Part shown: one piece after another, positions 36,601-43,875 of the stretch
Numbering within the stretch: position 1 is the first letter of the stretch
Layout of the letters: every line of letters starts with the position of its first letter
NCBI RefSeq assembly: GCF_003076515.1
Contig: NZ_CP022390.1
Span: 2,914,001-2,978,000 of the forward strand
Source of the DNA: Alcaligenes aquatilis
Lineage (GTDB): Bacteria > Pseudomonadota > Gammaproteobacteria > Burkholderiales > Burkholderiaceae_B
Length of the DNA: 64,000 bases
Reading direction: 5' to 3'
Notes under the pieces: model-generated
Seen by the model: only the letters and a program-made list of their open reading frames with translations
Database searches by the model: none
What the model was told of the DNA's origin: nothing
Position numbers and translations under genes: made by a program

Positions 36601-37549
36601 TGCCAAACTGGCCTTGCTGCTGCGCGAAGCACGCGGTCAGGCCGTCTCGATTGGCACTATTTTTGAGTACCCCACCATTGCCCGTCTGGCCAAGCATCTG
36701 GATCAGGCAGGCAGCACGACTGCCGATGGTTTTGGCCCCATCATCACCTTGCGTCCGGCACAAAGCGACCAGCCTGCGCTGTTCGTGATTCACCCGGCTG
36801 GTGGCTTGTCCTGGTGCTATGGGGCACTGGCTCGTCATCTACCCCCTGGCCGTGCCGTCTACGGCCTGCAAGCCAGTTTGCTGTCTGACGCCTCGCTGGG
36901 TCTGGATGGCAGCCTGGATGCCATGGCCAAGGTGTATGTGGATCGTATCGAGCACGTTCAGCCACAGGGCCCCTACCATCTGGCCGGCTGGTCGGTGGGC
37001 GGCATTATTGCTCAGGCCATGGCGGTCGAGCTGCGTCGTCGCGGTCAATTAGTCGGCATGTTGTCCTTGCTGGACGCCTATCCCAGCGACGCCTGGCGTA
37101 ACGAACCACCTCCCGAGCCCAACGCTATCTACAAGGCCCTGCTGCATATTGCAGGCCATGACCCGGACAGCTTGCCCGACGTTTCCCTGACCCGTCAGGG
37201 TGTGGTGGACTTCCTCAAGCGCAGTGCTCACCCGCTGGCCGAATTGCCCGACACGCGTCTGGACCGCGTGTTCCAGGTGGTCGAGAACAATAACCGTCTG
37301 GTACGTCTGTACGAGCATCACACCTATGACGGCCCCATGCTGTATTTCCGCGCCGCTCTGGATCACGCAGGCACACAATTGCATCCCGATTTGTGGCAAC
37401 CCTATGCAGGGCAGCTGGACGTGCACGATATTGCCTCCCTACACGCGCATTTGACCGGTACTGAAGCCGTGGCCATCATGGCCCCGCTGATGGACTCGGC
37501 CATGGCTTTTGCCGAACAGGCACAAGCCCAACCTGAACTCGATGTATAA
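33626..37549 (+). CDS. entF: EntF-like nonribosomal peptide synthetase, C-A(Ser)-T-TE
   Basis: The 1307-residue protein has four domains. Condensation (about 1-440): 'IHHLAADGYG', catalytic HHxxxDG with His141-His142 and Asp146. Adenylation (about 465-955): 'YTSGSTGTPKGV' near 597, 'YGPTEAAVDVSYW', 'NGKLDRKALP'. Aligned by eye to GrsA, its specificity residues read DVWHFSLVDK, the code of serine in EntF. Carrier (about 965-1035): 'DDFFALGGHSLL' with Ser near 988. Thioesterase (about 1060-1307): 'AGWSVGGIIA' near 1120. It should join DHB to Ser and trimerise and cyclise the units into an enterobactin-type trilactone. Whether release is cyclic or linear is inference. Confidence 0.94.
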   Translation: MFSSPSELPLRPLTEAQEGLWYAQRLDPLNPIFNTGHCTHIHSALDTALFAQAINLTLTEADALTLRMVDTPDGPAQYLRPQEPIQLEVVDLSAHADGAEQAQTQLMADLRTPLDPTIAPLARHILFVLGPKHHLWYQRIHHLAADGYGMALIETRVVKLYKALLNGHEDHGHELESFALLQDDDQSYRESERRSKDRQFWLDTLSDAEPAQSLSESQALSDHHFLLARRAVKPELTASLQALAQSSDISWPDILTGLTAAYVRRHTRQDECTVGVPWMGRLGHISARIVSTVMNVAPLRLQIDETQPLNQYLIQVSKALRQARRHGRYRSEQLRRDLGLLGGMRRLHGPIINVLPFDAPYEQAGLTASQTVLCAGPVEDLNFTFRAQPDASGLRLEVEANPRLYTDEQIQTHLVRLEQFLLRALQAETLSAVPTLTDAEHHHWIETVNQTAHPVPETTLWALIHAQLQAHPEQCGLEFEGKKLSYAQIDEQTANLAAQLRLAGVQTGDIVAVALPRSLELVLSLLAIHRAGAAYLPLDLDQPADRLNTILQAAQPRLLVGQPGCTLNASLLVPQPEQTCSAPDWAAAGPHDPSYLIYTSGSTGTPKGVLVNHDAIVNRLVWMQTHYGIGAGDRILQKTPATFDVSVWEFFLPFLSGATLVVAPPQAHRDPAHIARLMREQSITVLHFVPSMLSAFLDEPEARGLAPRLVFCSGEELSAATRDRFHSLLNAELHNLYGPTEAAVDVSYWPASREDQSQPVPIGFPVWNTALYILDEQLQPVPPGVAGHLYLAGRQLAQGYWGRPDLTEERFVPDPYALHGDRMYATGDVARWRDDGAVIFLGRSDHQIKLRGQRIELGEIEALLARHPDVAHVAVIAREDVPGQMAIVAYWVPQAGSQCTDNTLAAYVGEHLPSYMVPSAWISLDTLPVTANGKLDRKALPVPALQARSAGLPLEGATQHQIAAAFATVLESSDAFYADDDFFALGGHSLLAAKLALLLREARGQAVSIGTIFEYPTIARLAKHLDQAGSTTADGFGPIITLRPAQSDQPALFVIHPAGGLSWCYGALARHLPPGRAVYGLQASLLSDASLGLDGSLDAMAKVYVDRIEHVQPQGPYHLAGWSVGGIIAQAMAVELRRRGQLVGMLSLLDAYPSDAWRNEPPPEPNAIYKALLHIAGHDPDSLPDVSLTRQGVVDFLKRSAHPLAELPDTRLDRVFQVVENNNRLVRLYEHHTYDGPMLYFRAALDHAGTQLHPDLWQPYAGQLDVHDIASLHAHLTGTEAVAIMAPLMDSAMAFAEQAQAQPELDV

Positions 37550-37552
37550 GCC

Positions 37553-38803
37553 ATGTCTGTAAGACGTTTCTTTCTGGATATCTCACCACTGATCGAAAGC
37601 CGGGCATTCCGTTTTGCCTACTTCGCTCGGGCCGCGACTGTACTGGTTACCGGCATGTTGATGGTGGCTGCCAGCGTACAGCTCTATGAGCTGACCAAAT
37701 CCAGTGTGGCCGTTGCTTTCCTGAACGTATCCATGGCCACCCCCATGGTGCTGGCACTGATTGCCGGCGGTGTCTTGTCGGACCGCATGGACAGGCGCAG
37801 CCTGATGGTCTGGTCGCGCAGTGTCTATATCCTCAGCGTGGTGCTGTTCCTGCTCAATACGCTGCTGCCCAACCCGCAGGTCTGGTTGATCTATGTGGCC
37901 GCTGCCATTGGTGGTGCGGCAGGCGGGATCAGCGTCCCGGCCATGATGTCGGCCACCCCTGCCCTGGTCGGTCGAGACAAGCTGGCCGCTGCGGCTGCCC
38001 TGTCCGGTTTGGCCATGCAGTTGGGCGGCATTATCGGCCCCGCACTGGCAGGCGTACTGATCTCCGGCCCTGGCCTGATTTTCTGCTACGTGATCGTGCT
38101 GTGCGGTGTCATCGTCACCCCTTTGCTCTTGCGCGCTCTGCCGCCCTTGCCTCCGCAAGCGGGCAAGCAGCCCCAGAAAAACGCCTTCCAATCCCTGCGC
38201 GATGGCCTTGCCTTTGTAGCCAGCCACCCTTTGCTGCGCGCCCTATTGCTGATTGATCTGGCCGCCCTGATTTTGGCCACGCCCTTGGCCTTGATGCCCG
38301 AGTGGGGCGACACCATTCTGAACATGGGCGCTACCGCCACCGGCTATCTCTACGCCGCCCCGGCGGTAGGTGCCACGCTGGCTGCCCTGTCCAGTGGCTG
38401 GTGCCGCCAAGTGTCCCGTCCCGGTGCCGCCATTGTGCTTGCCGTACTGATCTGGGGTCTGGCTGTTGCCGCCCTGTCCCTGCAAACCACCTTATGGTGG
38501 GCACTGATCTGCCTGGCCATCATGGGCGCAGCCGACACCATCTCCAAAATCATGCGTATGGCGCTGGTTCAGCACCACACCCCCGATTACCTGCTGGGCC
38601 GTGTTTCCAGCCTGTGGATGACGCAATACTCCCTGGGCCAGGCCCTGGGCAATATGCAAATGGGCTATCTGTCCCGCCTGCTTGGCCCTGCAGTCGCTGT
38701 GGCCGTAGGCGGTCTGGCTTGCGCTGCGGTCGCAGGTGGTTTCGGCGTGTTCAATCAAGGTCTGCGTTCAGCCCGCAAACAGGATGGCCCACCCCATGCC
38801 TGA
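37553..38803 (+). CDS. EntS-like MFS siderophore exporter
   Basis: The 416-residue protein has about twelve predicted membrane helices and MFS motif A 'GGVLSDRMDRRSLMVWSR'. Its N terminus 'FLDISPLIESRAFRFAYFAR' and overall length match EntS, the enterobactin exporter of the inner membrane. The gene begins 3 bp after the NRPS stop, so the exporter is made with the assembly line. Homology to EntS is recognised by eye; other MFS-3 exporters of catecholates would look similar. Confidence 0.88.
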   Translation: MSVRRFFLDISPLIESRAFRFAYFARAATVLVTGMLMVAASVQLYELTKSSVAVAFLNVSMATPMVLALIAGGVLSDRMDRRSLMVWSRSVYILSVVLFLLNTLLPNPQVWLIYVAAAIGGAAGGISVPAMMSATPALVGRDKLAAAAALSGLAMQLGGIIGPALAGVLISGPGLIFCYVIVLCGVIVTPLLLRALPPLPPQAGKQPQKNAFQSLRDGLAFVASHPLLRALLLIDLAALILATPLALMPEWGDTILNMGATATGYLYAAPAVGATLAALSSGWCRQVSRPGAAIVLAVLIWGLAVAALSLQTTLWWALICLAIMGAADTISKIMRMALVQHHTPDYLLGRVSSLWMTQYSLGQALGNMQMGYLSRLLGPAVAVAVGGLACAAVAGGFGVFNQGLRSARKQDGPPHA

Positions 38804-38900
38804 CATCTCGATTTTGTTCTACCCACGCCTGCTACACGCCTGTAGAAAGAGCTCCTACATGGACCGTCTTGTCGACCGAACTTTTATTTAGGATTAAAAG

Positions 38901-40298
38901 ATGCTAATCAATGTCAATTGCATTCGTCGTACCCCCGCTGCCCTGCTACGCAAGGCCGGCCTGAGCGCAGCCGTCCTGTCCTTGTCCCTGGCCAATGCCT
39001 TTGCCGCTCCCGCCTTCGACCAGCCTGATGCTGACTTCCGTGGCTCCATGAATGCCGCTGGCGTGGTCTATGCAGGCAGCGAAGCCCAACTGGCAGGCCG
39101 TGGTTTTACGCCCGGCCAGGAAGTGATCCTGCTGCAAAACGGCCACACCCTGACCCCTGCCGCCCTGGTCGCCGATAAAGACGGCAATCTGAGCACCACC
39201 CTTGCCATTCCAGCCGAAGCCGCCGTTGGAGTGCACCCAGTGGTCATGCAGGTCAGCAAGCCATCGACCGCTGGCATCTTCAACCTGAAGGTTTCCCCTA
39301 AAGTTGAGCTGAGCGGCCAGGACAAATTTGAACTGCAATCCCAGCACCTGGTGCCCGGCTTGTACCAAAGCGCCTACAGCCCCAAGAACAACGTGCTGTT
39401 CGTGACTTCCGCCGTGGGCCGTCCCCCCGTCAAGCAATCGCAATTGGTCAAAGTGAACCCCAAGACCCTGGTCGTTGAAGCCAGCGTGACACCTGCCGCC
39501 CAAAAAGGCCGTGACGATGGTCAGGTTCAAGCCGTGTACGGTGTGGACGTGGACGACAAGCAAGGCAATGTCTGGGTCACCAACACCCGCAGCAGCTCCA
39601 TCGCTGTGTACAGCCAGAAAGACCTGAAACTGGTCAAACAGTTTGAAGACGGCGTCGTCAGCCACCCACGTGATGTGGTTGTGGACGAAAAGACCAACCG
39701 TGCTTACGTGTCCTCGCCCGGCGCTGACACTCTGGCCGTGTTCGACACCAAAAAGCTGACTCAGTTGGACCCGATCGAACTGCAATCGAAAACCCGCAAC
39801 AAGCCCGGCAGCATGAGCCTGATCCTGGACGCTGAAAAAGACCGTCTGTACACCGTCAGCGCCAGCACCAACGAGCTGATCATTGTTGACCTGAAAAACG
39901 GCAATGCGCAAACCGTATTCCCCGTACCCGGCGCACGTGGTCTGGCTGGTGTGTCGGTAGACAGCAAGAATGACCAGGTCTACGTAGCCGCCCAAGGCAG
40001 CGACAACCTGCTGATCATCAACGCCAAAGACGGTGCCGTTCAGCACGACATCAAGATTGGCGCTGGCGCCTTGAACGTAGTCTTTGATCCCAAGACATCC
40101 CTGGCTTACGTGGCCTCCCGCGGTGCGGGCACTGTGACGGCCGTGAACGGCAAAGGTGAAATCGTTGCCAACCTGGACGGTGGCAGCTTCCCCAACCACG
40201 TTTCCCTGGATGGCGAAGGCAATGCCTATCTGGTCAACAAATCCAAAGGTAAGGATGACCAGACCGCTGACCGTATCACGCGTATTCACCTGAAGTAA
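38901..40298 (+). CDS. YncE-like periplasmic beta-propeller protein
   Basis: The 465-residue protein has an N-terminal signal peptide ('KAGLSAAVLSLSLANAFA'), an immunoglobulin-like domain (about 50-140, 'AGRGFTPGQEVILLQNG'), and a seven-bladed YncE/NHL-type beta-propeller ('VYGVDVDDKQGNVWVTNTRSSSIAVY', 'RDVVVDEKTNRAYVSSPGADTLAVFD'). In E. coli YncE is Fur-regulated and adjacent to a TonB receptor gene. Here it lies between the exporter and entC. AGGATT 11 bp upstream supports the ATG at 38901, and a Fur-like sequence covers its first codons. Its task in iron uptake is unknown. Confidence 0.85.
   Translation: MLINVNCIRRTPAALLRKAGLSAAVLSLSLANAFAAPAFDQPDADFRGSMNAAGVVYAGSEAQLAGRGFTPGQEVILLQNGHTLTPAALVADKDGNLSTTLAIPAEAAVGVHPVVMQVSKPSTAGIFNLKVSPKVELSGQDKFELQSQHLVPGLYQSAYSPKNNVLFVTSAVGRPPVKQSQLVKVNPKTLVVEASVTPAAQKGRDDGQVQAVYGVDVDDKQGNVWVTNTRSSSIAVYSQKDLKLVKQFEDGVVSHPRDVVVDEKTNRAYVSSPGADTLAVFDTKKLTQLDPIELQSKTRNKPGSMSLILDAEKDRLYTVSASTNELIIVDLKNGNAQTVFPVPGARGLAGVSVDSKNDQVYVAAQGSDNLLIINAKDGAVQHDIKIGAGALNVVFDPKTSLAYVASRGAGTVTAVNGKGEIVANLDGGSFPNHVSLDGEGNAYLVNKSKGKDDQTADRITRIHLK
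38902..38916. promoter_or_regulatory. Possible Fur box over the first codons of the beta-propeller gene
   Basis: TGCTAATCAATGTCA agrees with the Fur 7-1-7 consensus at 11 of 14 arm positions, but lies inside the coding sequence, right after the ATG. It may act as a repressor site for an internal promoter of the propeller-entCBA unit. Confidence 0.35.
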
Positions 40299-40308
40299 GC
40301 CGCCCAAC

Positions 40309-40333
40309 GCGCCCCTTTCATAAAAAGGGGCGC
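40309..40333. other. 10-bp stem hairpin between beta-propeller gene and entC
   Basis: GCGCCCCTTT (40309-40318) pairs perfectly with AAAGGGGCGC (40324-40333) over a CATAA loop. No T-run follows on the plus strand. It may stabilise or partly end the upstream message, and gives a different dose of entCBA. Confidence 0.55.
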
Positions 40334-40367
40334 AAAGGCAAAACCCTTGCCCTTAAAAAGGACTCCT

Positions 40368-41573
40368 ATGAACAGCCGTATAGCCGACCAAGTCCGCCCC
40401 GCCACCATTGAAGAATGGTTAAGGCATTACCGGGCCGACAGCAGCGTATTTGCCTCTCCCACCGTCAGTTTGATGGCACACGGCACGGCACTGGAGCGGC
40501 ATACCCATAATGCCCAAGGACAATTGCTGGCAGATGCCCAGACCTTGCTGTCACAAGCCGCACAACAAGGTCTGGACGCCCCCCTGCTACTGGGTGTGAT
40601 TCCCTTTAACCCGGCCCGCGAAGCCTATTTGCGCGTGCCCAAGGAATACCGACGCGATCCCGTCTTGCTGCGCCCGGTCCAGCGACCACCGCTGGCCAAA
40701 TCCGGTAACAGCATTGCCAGCCAAAGTCTGCTGCCCAACGGTGCGGGCTACGAAGACAGCGTCAGCCGCATCCTGGCAACGATGCGCGAACAGGACATTT
40801 CCAAAACCGTGATGGCCCGTACCGTGACCATCACGCTGAACGAAGCCCTGGATCGTCAGACTGTGTTGAGCAATATGCTCCACAGCAATCCGGCTGGCTA
40901 TACCTATGCCCTCCCCCTGCCGGGCGGCAAGACTCAAGACCCGGATCTATTTTTTGGAGCCAGCCCCGAGCTGCTGGTGCGTCGCCAGGGCGATCTGGTT
41001 ACCGTCAACCCGCTGGCAGGCACTGCCCCCCGCTTTGCCGACCCACAGCGCGACCAGGCCAGCGCAGAAACCTTGATGGCGTCCAGCAAAGACCTGCGTG
41101 AACATGCCTACGTGATCCAGGATGTAGTACGCATCCTGTCCCAGTTCTGCGACGGCCTGGACGTGCCCGACGGCCCCAGCCTGACCAGCACCGCCAACCT
41201 GTGGCACCTGTCCACGCGTATCAGTGGCCGTTTGCGCGACCCATCCGTCACCTCTCTGGAACTGGCATTGGCCATGCACCCCACACCGGCCGTGTGCGGT
41301 TTGCCCACCCAGCCCGCCATGCAGGCCATCGAAGCCACCGAAGTCTTTGATCGTGGCTACTTTGCGGGTGCCATAGGCTGGAACGATCACGAAGGCAACG
41401 GCGAATGGGCCGTGGCCATCCGCTGCGGCCACTACACCCGGCAAAATCTGACCTTATCGGCTGGCGCTGGCATTGTGGACGGCTCCGTCCCTGCCCTGGA
41501 GCGTCAGGAAACCGGCAATAAACTCATGACCCTGATCAACTCCCTGGGTCTGGCACAAGACATCACTCTTTAA
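40368..41573 (+). CDS. entC: Isochorismate synthase
   Basis: The 401-residue protein has the chorismate-binding fold: 'GYEDSVSRILATMREQDISKTVMAR', 'LFFGASPELLVRRQGDLVTVNPLAGTAPR' and 'ALAMHPTPAVCGLPTQPA', with 'ERQETGNKL' at the end. It converts chorismate to isochorismate, the first step toward DHB. The ATG at 40368 is preceded by AAAAAGGACT; a longer frame is rejected. entB and entA follow with short gaps. Confidence 0.94.
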   Translation: MNSRIADQVRPATIEEWLRHYRADSSVFASPTVSLMAHGTALERHTHNAQGQLLADAQTLLSQAAQQGLDAPLLLGVIPFNPAREAYLRVPKEYRRDPVLLRPVQRPPLAKSGNSIASQSLLPNGAGYEDSVSRILATMREQDISKTVMARTVTITLNEALDRQTVLSNMLHSNPAGYTYALPLPGGKTQDPDLFFGASPELLVRRQGDLVTVNPLAGTAPRFADPQRDQASAETLMASSKDLREHAYVIQDVVRILSQFCDGLDVPDGPSLTSTANLWHLSTRISGRLRDPSVTSLELALAMHPTPAVCGLPTQPAMQAIEATEVFDRGYFAGAIGWNDHEGNGEWAVAIRCGHYTRQNLTLSAGAGIVDGSVPALERQETGNKLMTLINSLGLAQDITL

Positions 41574-41587
41574 CGGAGACACGATTC

Positions 41588-42226
41588 ATGACGATTCACG
41601 CCTTGCCCAGCTACGAGCTGCCTCAAACCCCCGTAGCCAACCGCGTCAATTGGCGGCCTCAGGCCAATCGTGCCGCCCTGCTCATTCACGATATGCAGAC
41701 CTACTTTCTGCAGAAATACGATATGAGCCAGGCTCCGATCCCCATGTTGATCGAACGCATCGCGGCCCTGCGCGAGGTCTGCCACACGCTGGGCATTCCC
41801 GTGTTCTACACCGCCCAGCCTACCGAGCAGCCCGAGAAAGACCGTGCCTTGCTGAACGATTTCTGGGGTCCAGGCCTGACCGCCACCGAATTTCACACCC
41901 AGCAAGCCGTCGTGCCCGAGCTGACACCGGCCGAGCAGGACATCATGCTGACCAAATGGCGCTACAGCGCCTTCCAGCGCTCCAACCTGCGTGAGCAACT
42001 GCGCAATCTGGGCCGCGACCAGCTGATCATCACCGGCGTTTACGCCCACATCGGCTGCATGACCACTGCCTTGGAAGCCTTCATGCAAGACGTACAACCC
42101 TTCCTGGCCATTGACGGCGTTGCCGACTTCTCGCTGCAAGAACACCACATGGCCATCCGCCACGTCTCGCAACGCTGCGGCGTCAGCCTGACCTGCGCCG
42201 AAATCCAGGACAGCCTGCAACGCTAA
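41588..42226 (+). CDS. entB: Isochorismatase without an aryl carrier domain
   Basis: The 212-residue protein has the isochorismatase catalytic set: Asp in 'LLIHDMQTYFL', Lys in 'MLTKWRYSAFQ' and Cys-bearing 'GVYAHIGCMTTALEA'. It cleaves isochorismate to 2,3-dihydro-2,3-dihydroxybenzoate and pyruvate. E. coli EntB is about 285 residues because it carries a C-terminal aryl carrier domain; here the protein stops before that domain, which is encoded as its own gene at 33359. The gene starts 14 bp after entC. Confidence 0.94.
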   Translation: MTIHALPSYELPQTPVANRVNWRPQANRAALLIHDMQTYFLQKYDMSQAPIPMLIERIAALREVCHTLGIPVFYTAQPTEQPEKDRALLNDFWGPGLTATEFHTQQAVVPELTPAEQDIMLTKWRYSAFQRSNLREQLRNLGRDQLIITGVYAHIGCMTTALEAFMQDVQPFLAIDGVADFSLQEHHMAIRHVSQRCGVSLTCAEIQDSLQR

Positions 42227-42239
42227 ACAGAGAGTACAC

Positions 42240-43022
42240 ATGAGCACACAAGAATTTGCAGGTGAATGCGTTGCCGTCACGGGCGCGGCCCGTGGCATCG
42301 GCGCCTCTGTGACCAAACTGCTGCTGGAGCGAGGCGCCAGCGTCATCGCCCTGGACCTGGACGTAGAAGGTCTGACCCAACTGAGCCAATCCGAATACAG
42401 TGATCGGGTTTCCTGCCACCTGGTCGACATCAGCCAGGCCGATGCCGTTGATGCAGCGCTGGCCCAAGGCCAGGAAAAACTGGGCCCCATCCAGCGCCTG
42501 GCCTGTGTCGCGGGCGTCCTGCAAATGGGCCGCATCACCGAACTGAGTAACGAGCAATGGGACCGCACTTTCGCCATCAACACCACCGGCGTCTTTAACG
42601 TCTGTCGCAACGTGGCCAAAGGCATGATAGAGCGCAAACAAGGCGCCATCGTCAACGTCAGCTCTAACTCCGCCGCCACTCCCCGCATCGCCATGGGCGC
42701 CTATGCCGCCTCCAAAGCTGCCGTCACCCAACTGAGCCGCTGCCTGGGCCTGGAACTGGCCCCACACGGTATCCGGGTGAACATCATCTCCCCCGGCTCC
42801 ACCGACACCCCCATGCAACAAGCCTTGTGGGCGCAAGGTAGCTCGCGCGAAACTGTCATCGCAGGCTCCGGCGAGAACTACCGTCTGGGCATCCCCCTGC
42901 AGAAAATTGCCACTCCCGAAGAAATTGCTGAAGCCGTGCTGTTCCTGCTCTCGGACCGCGCCAGCCACATCACCCTATCTGACTTGCGGGTAGACGGCGG
43001 TGCCACACTGGACCAAGGCTAA
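42240..43022 (+). CDS. entA: 2,3-Dihydro-2,3-dihydroxybenzoate dehydrogenase
   Basis: The 260-residue short-chain dehydrogenase has 'VTGAARGIG' (cofactor binding), the N-S-S catalytic serine in 'VNVSSNSAATPR', and the catalytic 'YAASKAA'. 'LRVDGGATL' marks the C terminus seen in EntA-like SDRs. It oxidises the EntB product to 2,3-dihydroxybenzoate with NAD. It is the last gene of the operon and is followed by a strong terminator. Confidence 0.93.
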   Translation: MSTQEFAGECVAVTGAARGIGASVTKLLLERGASVIALDLDVEGLTQLSQSEYSDRVSCHLVDISQADAVDAALAQGQEKLGPIQRLACVAGVLQMGRITELSNEQWDRTFAINTTGVFNVCRNVAKGMIERKQGAIVNVSSNSAATPRIAMGAYAASKAAVTQLSRCLGLELAPHGIRVNIISPGSTDTPMQQALWAQGSSRETVIAGSGENYRLGIPLQKIATPEEIAEAVLFLLSDRASHITLSDLRVDGGATLDQG

Positions 43023-43034
43023 ACAGCCAGACGC

Positions 43035-43064
43035 AAAAAAGGGCGGCTTCTCCGCCCTTTTTTT
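43035..43064 (+). terminator. Rho-independent terminator after entA
   Basis: A 6-bp GC stem (43041-43046 with 43052-43057) is extended by A-T pairs and followed by seven T residues. Confidence 0.9.
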
Positions 43065-43355
43065 ATTGCCCTGCCCCGTCCTGAGCTACGTTGACACTTT
43101 TTCCCCTATCGGAAAAGAATCAATTAGGGCAAAGAGTCCGAAGTCGCCAAGGTCATTACGCGTCTGGCTTTTAAACTCCCCACCGGAAAACCCCAGATAA
43201 AAGCCTACGTACACTCACATTAGTGACCTCGCTGATAAGAACTGACCACATAAAGCCAAACCAAGAAAAAAACACAAGAAAACCGAATCATCTTGAGCAT
43301 GGCTAAATGAAGCCAGGCTCAGTCAGAACAAATTCGGATCAAATCGGATCAAATC
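43065..43355. other. Non-coding stretch, possible orphan promoter
   Basis: No supported gene is visible. TTGACA at 43091-43096 and AAGAAT at 43115-43120 (18-bp spacing) could form a plus-strand promoter facing the repeats downstream. From 43330 the sequence shows degenerate 10-mers (about AAATCGGATC) that lead into the pentamer array. Confidence 0.4.
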
Positions 43356-43425
43356 AGGTCAGGTCAGGTCAGGTCAGGTCAGGTCAGGTCAGGTCAGGTC
43401 AGGTCAGGTCAGGTCAGGTCAGGTC
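43356..43425 (+). repeat. Tandem repeat of AGGTC, 14 copies
   Basis: Fourteen uninterrupted AGGTC pentamers fill 70 bp in a non-coding region between convergent operons. Degenerate copies precede it. Perfect identity suggests recent slippage, so the copy number probably varies among strains. Confidence 0.97.
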
Positions 43426-43548
43426 AGCATCAGATTAGCCCACATTACTGACAACACCCTACGGCACCATCCCCTAACCCAGTCAAATCTTCTGCAGTAG
43501 ATCGAGCAACTCCAGTATTCCAAACGCCCCACCAACAACTGTTGAAAG

Positions 43549-43822
43549 CCGGTCCACTCAAGAGCACGGCTGCCATGCTGTTCGGGTCGGGGCAGGCTCA
43601 GGCGGGGCGGATCAGAGTGCTTGCCGCGGGCCTGAAATTGCGTAGGGATGCAAGGGGCCTGCTGTTTGAGCCAGGCGCTTGTACTTGGCCCGGGGGACCA
43701 AGTACCTGGCGAGTTCAGGCCCCGCCCGTAGCAATCTCAGGCCAAGGAAACTGGTGCGCAGCACCAGCAGGCGCTCAGCCCAGCCGGAGCCTGCCCCGAC
43801 CCGAACAGCCCCCGGTCCACTC
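43549..43822. repeat. Structured palindromic element with 23-bp inverted ends, flanked by an 11-bp direct repeat
   Basis: Arms 43577-43599 and 43787-43809 are perfectly complementary over 23 bp. Between them are further perfect stems: 43628-43636 with 43714-43722 (9 bp), 43681-43688 with 43698-43705 (8 bp) and 43751-43757 with 43761-43767 (7 bp). CCGGTCCACTC occurs on both outer sides (43549-43559, 43812-43822) in direct orientation. The element is GC-rich and has no convincing coding frame. It could be a MITE-like dispersed element or a structured RNA. Confidence 0.8.
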
Positions 43823-43875
43823 TCCTGAGCCTGTCTGTATGTAGCCCGTCCCTCACAGCTTAAGTCCAGGTGCAG

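Noticed and set aside
38946..40307. A 453-codon minus-strand frame opposite the beta-propeller gene
   Set aside because: The repetitive propeller sequence keeps the antisense frame open; no start signal or domain.
43356..43425. The AGGTC array as a CRISPR array
   Set aside because: It is a plain pentamer repeat without spacers and there are no cas genes.
43577..43809. The palindromic element as a known RNA (6S RNA, RNase P RNA, tmRNA) or a retron
   Set aside because: The conserved sequence signatures of those RNAs are not visible and no reverse transcriptase gene is nearby.
43542..43844. A 100-codon plus-strand frame inside the palindromic element
   Set aside because: Its sequence is dictated by the inverted repeats and has no ribosome-binding site or recognisable domain.
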